Source of the DNA: Streptomyces sp. NBC_00236
GTDB lineage: Bacteria; Actinomycetota; Actinomycetes; Streptomycetales; Streptomycetaceae
Length of the DNA stretch: 64,000 nucleotides
Assembly (NCBI RefSeq): GCF_036195045.1
Contig: NZ_CP108100.1
Coordinates: forward strand, 7,440,001 to 7,504,000
Direction: 5' to 3'
This document shows positions 27,404 to 34,533 of this stretch, piece by piece. A model generated the notes under the pieces. That model was not told the origin of the DNA and did no database searches. It worked only from the letters and a program-made list of their open reading frames with translations. A program made the translations under genes and the position numbers. Each line of letters starts with the position of its first letter. The stretch's first letter is position 1.

Positions 27404-27921
27404 CCTCACGTAGCCGCACTCTCAGCGGCTGGGCCGTCCTGCTCGTCGCCGCGCTGATCTGCGCCCTGGGCGGCTGGTCGTACGCCCGGGCGCGCGGCGA
27501 CGACGACCTGGCGTACGCCAAGAGCCGGGATGCCGCACTGGCCGACGGCAGGCAGGACCTGGCCCGGCTCAACACTCTGGACGGCAAGGACGGTCCGAGC
27601 GTCGACGCCGGCCTCGCCGCCTGGCTCGACGCGTCCACCGGCCCGCTGCACGACCAGTTGAAGCGCACCCGCACGAAGGACGCCGCCGAGCTGAAGAAGT
27701 CCGGCTCGACGGCGCGCGGGAAGGTCACCGACGCGGCGCTCACCGAGGTCGACGAACGGACGGGCACCGCCTTGATGATCGCCACCGTCGACGTCGAGGT
27801 CACCCCGCGTACCGGAAAGGCGGGCACCGAGCGCAAACGCTTCGAGGCCACGCTCGTCCGGACCGGGGACGGCTGGAAGGTCAAGGCGCTCACGGCGCTC
27901 GGCATAGGAGGCAGCGCATGA
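27400..27921 (+). CDS. Mce-associated membrane protein, type I copy 1
   Basis: A 173-residue protein with one membrane helix (W-A-V-L-L-V-A-A-L-I-C-A-L-G-G-W) and an extracytoplasmic NTF2-like domain. The domain begins with a helix (D-A-A-L-A-D-G-R-Q-D-L-A-R-L-N-T-L-D) and ends G-D-G-W-K-V-K-A-L. Mce-associated (Mas/Mam) proteins of this kind support Mce complexes in mycobacteria. It is paralogous to the protein at 28657-29187. Overlaps both neighbours by four bases. Confidence 0.85.
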   Translation: MTSRSRTLSGWAVLLVAALICALGGWSYARARGDDDLAYAKSRDAALADGRQDLARLNTLDGKDGPSVDAGLAAWLDASTGPLHDQLKRTRTKDAAELKKSGSTARGKVTDAALTEVDERTGTALMIATVDVEVTPRTGKAGTERKRFEATLVRTGDGWKVKALTALGIGGSA

Positions 27922-28577
27922 AGCCGGGGAGCGGGACCACGACGGACGTCGTGACCGACGAGACGGACGCCGAGGCCGCGGCGGAACCCCGCGTGCCCGG
28001 AACTGCCGGGCGTCCGAGCGACGACACCGGTTCCGGTGCGGGTTCGTCCGGGGATGACGAGACCGAAGCCGGGCCCGCCCGGCGGTGGCCCCGCGTGCTG
28101 GCCGCGGTGCTCGTCGTCGTCCTGCTCGCGGCCGGTGGCGCGTTCTACGTCGCGGGCCGGCAACTCCGCGACACCCCCGCCACCTCGAACAGGGCGCTGA
28201 CGGACAGCGCGGCCACCACACAGGTCGCCGGCGACGTGACCAACGCGCTCGGCAAGGTCTTCTCCTACGGTCCCGGCGCCACCGCCGCCACCAAGGCCGC
28301 CGCGCAGCAACTGCTGGCGGGCAAGGCCCTCCAGCAGTACGCGGCGCTCTTCGGCCAGGTCGAGAAGCAGGCCGCCGACCAGAAGCTCACCCTCACCACC
28401 CATGTCGTGCGCGCCGGGGTGACCCGGCTGACCCACGACAGCGCGCACCTCCTGGTCTTCATGGACCAGGTCTACGAACGCAAGGGCAAGGCCGCGAGCA
28501 CCGCGGCGGCGCAGCTGTCCGTCACGGCCCAACTCCGGGAAGGCCGCTGGACGATCGTGGAGATCGACGCCCGATAG
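27918..28577 (+). CDS. Mce-associated membrane protein, type II copy 1
   Basis: A 219-residue protein with an acidic cytoplasmic start (T-D-E-T-D-A-E), one membrane helix (V-L-A-A-V-L-V-V-V-L-L-A-A-G-G-A), and an NTF2-like domain (N-R-A-L-T-D-S-A-A-T-T, V-F-S-Y-G, T-L-T-T-H-V, W-T-I-V-E-I-D-A). It closely resembles the protein at 29234-29947, so the two pairs 27400-28577 and 28657-29947 look like a module duplication. Confidence 0.85.
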   Translation: MKPGSGTTTDVVTDETDAEAAAEPRVPGTAGRPSDDTGSGAGSSGDDETEAGPARRWPRVLAAVLVVVLLAAGGAFYVAGRQLRDTPATSNRALTDSAATTQVAGDVTNALGKVFSYGPGATAATKAAAQQLLAGKALQQYAALFGQVEKQAADQKLTLTTHVVRAGVTRLTHDSAHLLVFMDQVYERKGKAASTAAAQLSVTAQLREGRWTIVEIDAR

Positions 28578-28656
28578 CGCACCCCGACCGCACGACGTAC
28601 GACCGCACCACGAGGCAGCAGGCACAGCACGGACAGGCCGGCAGGGAGAGGCAGCG

Positions 28657-29187
28657 ATGGCACGGGTACGGATGACGAGGAACCCGCTGGTGGCGGCAGC
28701 GATCGTGCTGACCGTCGCGGCAGCCGGCGCCGCGGGCTGGGGCGGAGTGTCCCGGTACCAGGCGGCGCACGACGACTCGGCGGCGTACGCCCAGGTCCGC
28801 GACGACGCGCTGGCCGCCGGCGAGCAGGCCGTGCAGAACATGAACACGCTCGATCACGAGCAGCTCGCCAAGGGGCTCGACAGCTGGGAGGACTCCACGA
28901 CCGGGGACCTGCACCGGCAACTCGTCGACGGACGGGACGGGTTCGTGAAGCAGATCCAGGAGGCGAAGACCGTCAGCACGGCCAAGGTGCTGTCCGGCGC
29001 GGTCACCGAGCTCGACGACCGGGCCGGCAAGGCGGGCGTGATGGTGGCGCTGCGGGTGACCGTGACCGCGCCCAAGGGCAAGCCCGCGGTCAAGGAGAGC
29101 CGGATGCTGGGCCAGCTCACCCGTACCTCCGAAGGGTGGAAGCTCAGCGCCCTCGGCCAGGCACCCGTCGGCAACACCGCCGGCTGA
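28657..29187 (+). CDS. Mce-associated membrane protein, type I copy 2
   Basis: A 176-residue paralogue of the product of 27400-27921: an N-terminal membrane helix, then D-D-A-L-A-A-G-E-Q-A-V-Q-N-M-N-T-L-D and S-E-G-W-K-L-S-A-L. The 79-bp gap before it is larger than elsewhere in the operon and contains a purine-rich site (GGCAGGGAGAGG) just upstream of the ATG. It probably acts with the other accessory proteins on the outer face of the membrane. Confidence 0.83.
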   Translation: MARVRMTRNPLVAAAIVLTVAAAGAAGWGGVSRYQAAHDDSAAYAQVRDDALAAGEQAVQNMNTLDHEQLAKGLDSWEDSTTGDLHRQLVDGRDGFVKQIQEAKTVSTAKVLSGAVTELDDRAGKAGVMVALRVTVTAPKGKPAVKESRMLGQLTRTSEGWKLSALGQAPVGNTAG

Positions 29188-29233
29188 CGGCTGACGTCAC
29201 CGACTCCCACCCCGCACCGAGAGGACCCCGGAC

Positions 29234-29947
29234 ATGTCGACGACCCGTCACCTCGTCAACCGGCAGCGCCGCCTGGCCACCGTCGCCGCCGAACGCACCG
29301 CCGCCCCCACGCCCGTACGCAAGCCCGTGGAACCCGGGACGGGCGCTGAGGAGCCATTGGACGAGCCGGAACAGCAGGAGGAGAAGGAGGAGAAGGAGCC
29401 GGCCGGCGGCCGGCCACCCCGTCCCCGCCCCCGTCTCCGGATCACGCTGCCCGCCGTGCTCTGCGCCCTCACCGTCCTCCTCGGCGCCTTCGCCGCCTGG
29501 GCGTTCACCTCGGCCGCCACCCTGAACGACGAACCGGGCCGGCAGAACACCGCGCTCACCGACATCGCCCGCACCAGCGAGGTGAAGGGGCAGATCACCG
29601 AGGCCGTCGGCGCGGTGTTCTCGTACAACTACGCCTCGCCCGCCAAGGCCGACGCGGCGGTGAAGAAGTACCTGACGGGCAAGGCCGTCTCTCAGCACGA
29701 GGACATGCTCGCCGAGGTACGGGCGCAGGCGCCGAAGCAGAAGCTCGTCCTCACCACGACCGTCACCGAGAGCGGTGTGGAGCTGCTCGACGGCGACCGG
29801 GCCCGGCTGATCATCTTCGCCGACCAGAGCAACACCCGTACGGGCAAGTCCGATGAGACCACGTACGCCGCGGCCATGTTCGCCGTGGACGCCGTTCGCC
29901 GGGGCGGCACCTGGCGGATATCTGCCATCGACACGTTCACCCGGTGA
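29234..29947 (+). CDS. Mce-associated membrane protein, type II copy 2
   Basis: A 237-residue paralogue of the product of 27918-28577. A long charged cytoplasmic tail contains a Glu/Lys run (Q-Q-E-E-K-E-E-K-E-P) before the single membrane helix (V-L-C-A-L-T-V-L-L-G-A-F-A-A-W-A). The outer domain has N-T-A-L-T-D-I-A-R-T-S, V-F-S-Y-N-Y and W-R-I-S-A-I-D. GAGAGG precedes the ATG. It is followed 19 bp later by the transglycosylase. Confidence 0.83.
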   Translation: MSTTRHLVNRQRRLATVAAERTAAPTPVRKPVEPGTGAEEPLDEPEQQEEKEEKEPAGGRPPRPRPRLRITLPAVLCALTVLLGAFAAWAFTSAATLNDEPGRQNTALTDIARTSEVKGQITEAVGAVFSYNYASPAKADAAVKKYLTGKAVSQHEDMLAEVRAQAPKQKLVLTTTVTESGVELLDGDRARLIIFADQSNTRTGKSDETTYAAAMFAVDAVRRGGTWRISAIDTFTR

Positions 29948-29966
29948 CCCGGGGAGAGGAGCACGC

Positions 29967-31238
29967 ATGAGGTTCAACGGCACCATGCGCCGTGGCATCG
30001 GCGGCACCGCAGCCGCCGTCGCCGCGATGGCAGCCCTCACCGCGTCCCAGGCGCCGGGGCTCGTCGCGCACGACGAGGCGCAGCAGCGGAACACGGAGAC
30101 GGACGAGGTCACGTGGTCGCAGGTGCCGAACGACGACTCGTACCACACCGAACTCCCGCCCCTGAAGAGCCCCGAGCCGCCGAAGCCCGGCGTCAAGCAG
30201 AGCAAGGCCGCGGTCCAGTCGTGGGCCGAGGCGGGCATCCCGTCCACCGTGCTCGCCGCCTACCGCAAGGCGGAGAGCGCGCTGGGGCGCAGTGACCCCG
30301 GCTGCCGGCTGCCGTGGCAGTTACTGGCGGCGATCGGCAAGGTCGAGTCGGGGCACGCGGCCGGCGGCCGGGTGGACACCCACGGCACGACGCTCTCCCC
30401 GATCCTGGGACCGGTGCTCAACGGTGCGGGGTTCGCGAACATCCCCGACACGGACGGTGGCGCCTACGACGGGGACAGGACCTACGACCGGGCGGTCGGC
30501 CCGATGCAGTTCATCCCCTCGACCTGGGCGCACTGGGCGAAGGACGGCAACGGTGACGGGCGCAGCGACCCGAGCAACATCTATGACGCGGCCCTCGCCG
30601 CCGGGTCCTATCTCTGCGCAGGCACCCGCGATCTGACGGTGGGCGCCGACCTCGACCGGGCGATCCTGAGCTACAACCACTCGGACACCTATCTGCGCAC
30701 CGTGCTGTCCTGGCTGGCGTTCTACCGCAACGGCATCCACGTGGTGCCCGACGGCCAGGGGGCGGTGCCCAGGAGCCCCGGCGCCGGCAGTCCGAACGAG
30801 CCGAAGCGCCCCGTGGGCGGGCCGGGCACGGGCGGCGACGACAACAACGGCGGTGGCGGCATCGAGGTCGGCCCGCAGCCCAGCCACTCCACGCGCCCGA
30901 CCACACCGGGAACCGTGGACCCGGGCCCGAGCCCCTCGCCGGGCGACACCGAGTCCCCGGACCCTGGCGGATCCACCGACCCGGGCACACCCGACCCCAC
31001 CGACACCGGCTCCGCGAGCCCGGACCCGACGACGACCCCCGACCCGGGCACCACCCCGGACCCCGGCCCGACCACCACACCGCCCGACCCGGGGGAGCCC
31101 GGCTGCCCGACGGACCCGGCTTCGCCGGACCCGACGGACCCGACGGACCCGACAGGTGGCACGGAGACACCGTCGCCCGACCCGACGGACACCGAGGAGC
31201 CGTGCTCCACGGCGTCGGTGCCGCCGGCCGCCGACTGA
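29967..31238 (+). CDS. Secreted lytic transglycosylase with Pro/Asp/Thr-rich tail
   Basis: A 423-residue exported enzyme. The signal peptide ends near residue 28. The lysozyme-like domain (about 80-255) has the catalytic Glu in I-G-K-V-E-S-G-H, the G-P-M-Q-F-I-P-S-T-W motif and D-P-S-N-I-Y-D-A-A-L-A-A-G-S-Y-L. It should cut peptidoglycan between MurNAc and GlcNAc. The last 130 residues are a flexible tail of D-P-T/P-D-P-G repeats encoded by short GACCC-rich tandem units, probably spanning the wall. Its place at the end of the mce operon suggests it opens the wall for the Mce assembly. Confidence 0.88.
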   Translation: MRFNGTMRRGIGGTAAAVAAMAALTASQAPGLVAHDEAQQRNTETDEVTWSQVPNDDSYHTELPPLKSPEPPKPGVKQSKAAVQSWAEAGIPSTVLAAYRKAESALGRSDPGCRLPWQLLAAIGKVESGHAAGGRVDTHGTTLSPILGPVLNGAGFANIPDTDGGAYDGDRTYDRAVGPMQFIPSTWAHWAKDGNGDGRSDPSNIYDAALAAGSYLCAGTRDLTVGADLDRAILSYNHSDTYLRTVLSWLAFYRNGIHVVPDGQGAVPRSPGAGSPNEPKRPVGGPGTGGDDNNGGGGIEVGPQPSHSTRPTTPGTVDPGPSPSPGDTESPDPGGSTDPGTPDPTDTGSASPDPTTTPDPGTTPDPGPTTTPPDPGEPGCPTDPASPDPTDPTDPTGGTETPSPDPTDTEEPCSTASVPPAAD

Positions 31239-31257
31239 GCACCGGCGGTCGGTGGTC

Positions 31258-32322
31258 TCAGCCGCCCGCCGACAGCACCTCGGCCAGGTCGTACCGCACC
31301 ACCTCTTCCAGTTGCTCGTACGTGCAGCCGGCGGGGGTGCGGTCCGGCCGCCACCGGCGGAACTGGGTCGTGTGCCGGAAGCGGTCGCCCTCCATGTGGT
31401 CGTACGCCACCTCGCAGACCCGCTCGGGACGCAGCGCCACCCAGGACATGTCCTTCTTCCCCGACCAGCGGCTGGGTGCGCCGGGCATCCGGGAACCCTC
31501 GTGTGCCTCGGCGTCCCCCCAGGAACCCCACGGATGCCCGGCGACATCGGTCACCAGGGGTTCGAGTTCGGTGACCAGTTCGGCGCGTCGTTTCATGGGG
31601 AAGGCCGCACAGACGCCCACGTGCTGCAGGGTGCCCCGGTCGTCGTAGAGTCCGAGCAGCAGCGAGCCGACGATCGGGCCGCTCTTGTGGAAGCGGTAGC
31701 CCGCCACCACACAGTCGGCGGTCCGCTCGTGCTTGATCTTGTACATCGCGCGGGTGTCCGGCCGGTACGGCAGATCGAGGGGCTTGGCGACGACCCCGTC
31801 CAGGCCCGCCCCCTCGTACTGCTCGAACCACTCCTGCGCGACGGCCGGATCGGTGGTCGACGGAGCGAGGTGAACCGGGGCCGAGGCATCGGCGAGCGCG
31901 GCCTCCAGTACCGTCCGCCGGTCCGACTGCGGGGTGTCCAGGAGCGAGTCGTCGCCCAGCGCGAGGAGATCGAACGCGACCAGGCTCGCCGGGGTCTGCT
32001 CGGCCAGCAGCCGTACCCGGGAGTCGGCGGGGTGGATGCGCTCGCTCAGCCGGTCGAAGTCCAGCCGGCCGTCGTACGCCACCACGATCTCGCCGTCGAC
32101 GACACAGCGCGGCGGCAGGTTCTCCCGGACCGCGGTGACCAGCTCGGGGAAGTAGCGGGTCAGGGGCTTGCCGGTACGGCTGCCGATCACCACCTCGTCC
32201 CCGTCCCGGTGCACGATCGCGCGGAAACCGTCCCACTTCGCCTCGTACTGCATCCCCGGCGGGATGCGTTTCACGGACTTCGCGAGCATCGGCTTCACGG
32301 GTGGCATCACCGGCAGGTCCAT
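31258..32322 (-). CDS. ligC: ATP-dependent DNA ligase (LigC type)
   Basis: A 354-residue ligase made of adenylation and OB-fold domains only. The nucleophilic Lys29 lies in E-A-K-W-D-G-F-R, the later motifs include V-V-D-G-E-I-V, F-D-L-L-A, G-L-D-G-V-V-A-K and Y-K-I-K-H. There is no N-terminal DNA-binding domain, which separates it from LigB. LigC enzymes repair breaks, working with LigD-type polymerases and Ku. It is divergent from the polymerase gene at 32399 with 76 bp between starts, so the two are likely co-controlled. No Ku gene is present in the window. Confidence 0.92.
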   Translation of the reverse strand: MDLPVMPPVKPMLAKSVKRIPPGMQYEAKWDGFRAIVHRDGDEVVIGSRTGKPLTRYFPELVTAVRENLPPRCVVDGEIVVAYDGRLDFDRLSERIHPADSRVRLLAEQTPASLVAFDLLALGDDSLLDTPQSDRRTVLEAALADASAPVHLAPSTTDPAVAQEWFEQYEGAGLDGVVAKPLDLPYRPDTRAMYKIKHERTADCVVAGYRFHKSGPIVGSLLLGLYDDRGTLQHVGVCAAFPMKRRAELVTELEPLVTDVAGHPWGSWGDAEAHEGSRMPGAPSRWSGKKDMSWVALRPERVCEVAYDHMEGDRFRHTTQFRRWRPDRTPAGCTYEQLEEVVRYDLAEVLSAGG

Positions 32323-32398
32323 GCCCCGATTGTGAACCGTGCGACGACCGGAGTCTTCCGATATGCGGCATATGTGTGCCCGGCCTACCGTGGCCGAC

Positions 32399-33430
32399 AT
32401 GGCAGCAGCGGGCAAAGCGGTGGAGCTGGAAGCAGCGGGACGGGCCGTACGGCTGTCCAGTCCGGACAAGATCTACTTCCCGGAGAAGGGCTACACGAAG
32501 CGGGACGTGGCCGAGTACTTCCTCGCCGTGGGCCCCGGAATCCTGCGTGCCCTGCGCAACCGGCCCACCACGCTCCAGCGGTTCGTGGACGGGGTCGAGG
32601 GCGAGTTCTTCTACCAGAAGCGCGCCCCGAAGAACCTCCCCGAATGGATCCCCACCACGGAGATCTCCTTCCCCAGCGGCCGGTCCGCCCGCGAGATGTG
32701 CCCCACCGAGGTCGCCGCCGTCATCTGGGCCGCCAACCTCGGGACGCTCACCTTCCACCCGTGGCCCGTCCGCGGCGGCGACACCGACCACCCCGACGAA
32801 CTGCGCATCGACCTGGACCCGCAGCCCGGCACCGACTACTCCGACGCCGTCCGGGCCGCCCATGAGCTGCGGTCGGTCCTGGACGAGCACGGGCTGCGCG
32901 GCTGGCCCAAGACGTCGGGCGGCCGGGGCATCCACGTCTTCGTGCCCATCGAGGCCCGCTGGACGTTCACCGAGGTCCGGCGGGCGGCCATCGCGGTGGG
33001 GCGCGAGCTGGAGAGCCGGATGCCCGACCGGGTGACGACCGCCTGGTGGAAGGAGGAGCGCGGCGAGCGGATCTTCGTCGACTACAACCAGACGGCCAGG
33101 GACCGCACGATCGCCTCCGCCTACTCCGTACGCCCCCGCCCGCACGCCCCGGTCTCCGCCCCGCTGCGCTGGGACGAGATCGACGACGCCCAGCCGCGCG
33201 ACTTCGACATCAGGACCATGCCGGTGCGCTACGCGGAACTGGGCGATGTGCACGAGGACATGGACCAGGAGGCCTACCGCCTCGACTCACTGCTGGAGCT
33301 CGCCGACCGCCACGAGCGCGACGGCGGCCCCGGCGACCTGCCCTACCCGCCGGAGTACCCCAAGATGCCGGGCGAACCGAAACGCGTACAGCCCAGCCGT
33401 GCCCGCCACGACGAGGACGACGACGCATGA
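32399..33430 (+). CDS. LigD-type primase-polymerase for non-homologous end joining
   Basis: A 343-residue archaeo-eukaryotic primase-like polymerase. The catalytic Asp pair is in R-I-D-L-D-P-Q-P-G (about 136-144). S-G-G-R-G-I-H-V-F-V-P near 180 and D-Y-N-Q-T-A-R-D-R-T-I-A-S-A-Y-S-V-R near 230 are hallmark polymerase-domain motifs. As a stand-alone domain it would add or fill in nucleotides at broken ends. The ATG at 32399 is preferred over one 60 bases upstream because residues after it match the family's start (R-A-V-R-L-S-S-P-D-K-I-Y-F-P). Overlaps the next gene by four bases. Confidence 0.92.
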   Translation: MAAAGKAVELEAAGRAVRLSSPDKIYFPEKGYTKRDVAEYFLAVGPGILRALRNRPTTLQRFVDGVEGEFFYQKRAPKNLPEWIPTTEISFPSGRSAREMCPTEVAAVIWAANLGTLTFHPWPVRGGDTDHPDELRIDLDPQPGTDYSDAVRAAHELRSVLDEHGLRGWPKTSGGRGIHVFVPIEARWTFTEVRRAAIAVGRELESRMPDRVTTAWWKEERGERIFVDYNQTARDRTIASAYSVRPRPHAPVSAPLRWDEIDDAQPRDFDIRTMPVRYAELGDVHEDMDQEAYRLDSLLELADRHERDGGPGDLPYPPEYPKMPGEPKRVQPSRARHDEDDDA

Positions 33431-34518
33431 GCACATCCGGCCAGGAGCCCGAGGCGCACGCCGACGCACACCGCGGGGCACACAGCAGGCCGCTGACCAG
33501 GGGCGAGAAATGGGCGGCGTACAAGGAGTCGCCCTACTTCCCGGCGACGGTCCTGGTGTTCATCCTCGCGGCTGCCGCCGGACTCTTCGCCGGTTCGTAC
33601 ACGTACGCGATGGCCAATCCGACCCCCCACCGGATTCCGACCGCCGTGGTCAGCCAGCCGGACACGGCCCGCGGCAAGGAGTTCGTCGCCGCGATGGACA
33701 AGGCCCTCGACGCCTCCCTCGTCATCCACGTCTACGAGACCCCGGCCGCGGCGCGTGAGGCACTGGAGGAGCAGGAGGTCTTCACGATCGTGCGGTCCGG
33801 CAGCCGCGGGGTGGAGATCGACGTGGCCAGTGCCTCCGGCGCGGCCGTCGCCCAGCTGCTCGCGGAATCCGCGGTGAAGGTGGGGGACGCGCTCGGCCTC
33901 CCGGTGGCCGTCGCTGACGTCAAACCGCTCCAGAAGGGCGACCCCCGCGGACTCGCGCTCTTCTACATCTCGCTCGCCGCCGTGATCATCGGCTTCGTCG
34001 GCTCCATCCAGCTGAGCGTGCACGCCAAGGGGCTGATCCCGCTGGAACGGATCGCGTTCACGGTTCTCTACTCGCTGCTGGGAGCCTTCTCCATTGCCGC
34101 GGTGGTGGACTGGCTGCTGGGCGCCGTCGATCTGCCCTTCGCCGAGTCCTGGCTGATCCTGGCGCTCACCATGTTCACCTCGGGCATGGTCTTCACCATG
34201 TTCAACACCATGATGGGGCGCTGGGCCATGCTCCCGACCTGGGGCCTGATGGTGATTCTGGGAAACCCCTCCTCCGGCGGAGCCGTGTCCTGGCCGCTGC
34301 TGCCCTCGGTGCTCGGGCACATCGGGCGCTGGCTGCCGCCGGGCGCCTCCGTCAACGCCCAGCACACCGCCGTCTACTACCAGGGCCACCAGAAGCTCTT
34401 CCCCTTCCTGGTGCTCGCGGTCTGGTGCCTGGTCTCCATCACGGTCTTCTGGGTATGGCGCCACCGGCACCCTGGTGGCCGCGCCCACATGCCCGAGCAT
34501 GCGGCCGCGGCCACCTGA
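33427..34518 (+). CDS. YhgE/Pip-like (ABC-2 type) membrane protein
   Basis: A 363-residue protein with one membrane segment near residues 37-58, an extracytoplasmic domain of about 130 residues (T-A-V-V-S-Q-P-D, V-I-H-V-Y-E-T-P-A-A-A-R-E-A-L), and five or more membrane helices after residue 175. The layout matches ABC-2-like YhgE/Pip proteins, whose roles range from export to phage infection and secretion. It overlaps the NHEJ polymerase by four bases, though no functional link is evident. Confidence 0.75.
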   Translation: MSTSGQEPEAHADAHRGAHSRPLTRGEKWAAYKESPYFPATVLVFILAAAAGLFAGSYTYAMANPTPHRIPTAVVSQPDTARGKEFVAAMDKALDASLVIHVYETPAAAREALEEQEVFTIVRSGSRGVEIDVASASGAAVAQLLAESAVKVGDALGLPVAVADVKPLQKGDPRGLALFYISLAAVIIGFVGSIQLSVHAKGLIPLERIAFTVLYSLLGAFSIAAVVDWLLGAVDLPFAESWLILALTMFTSGMVFTMFNTMMGRWAMLPTWGLMVILGNPSSGGAVSWPLLPSVLGHIGRWLPPGASVNAQHTAVYYQGHQKLFPFLVLAVWCLVSITVFWVWRHRHPGGRAHMPEHAAAAT

Positions 34519-34533
34519 TGCCGAACGGTGCGG

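Noticed and set aside
30900..31200. GACCC-rich tandem repeats suspected as a CRISPR or minisatellite
   Set aside because: They encode the Asp-Pro-rich tail of the transglycosylase in frame and have no spacers.
14647..31238. Possible frameshifts among the overlapping mce genes
   Set aside because: Each overlap is a clean ATGA/GTGA or one-base stop-start overlap with full-length products on both sides.
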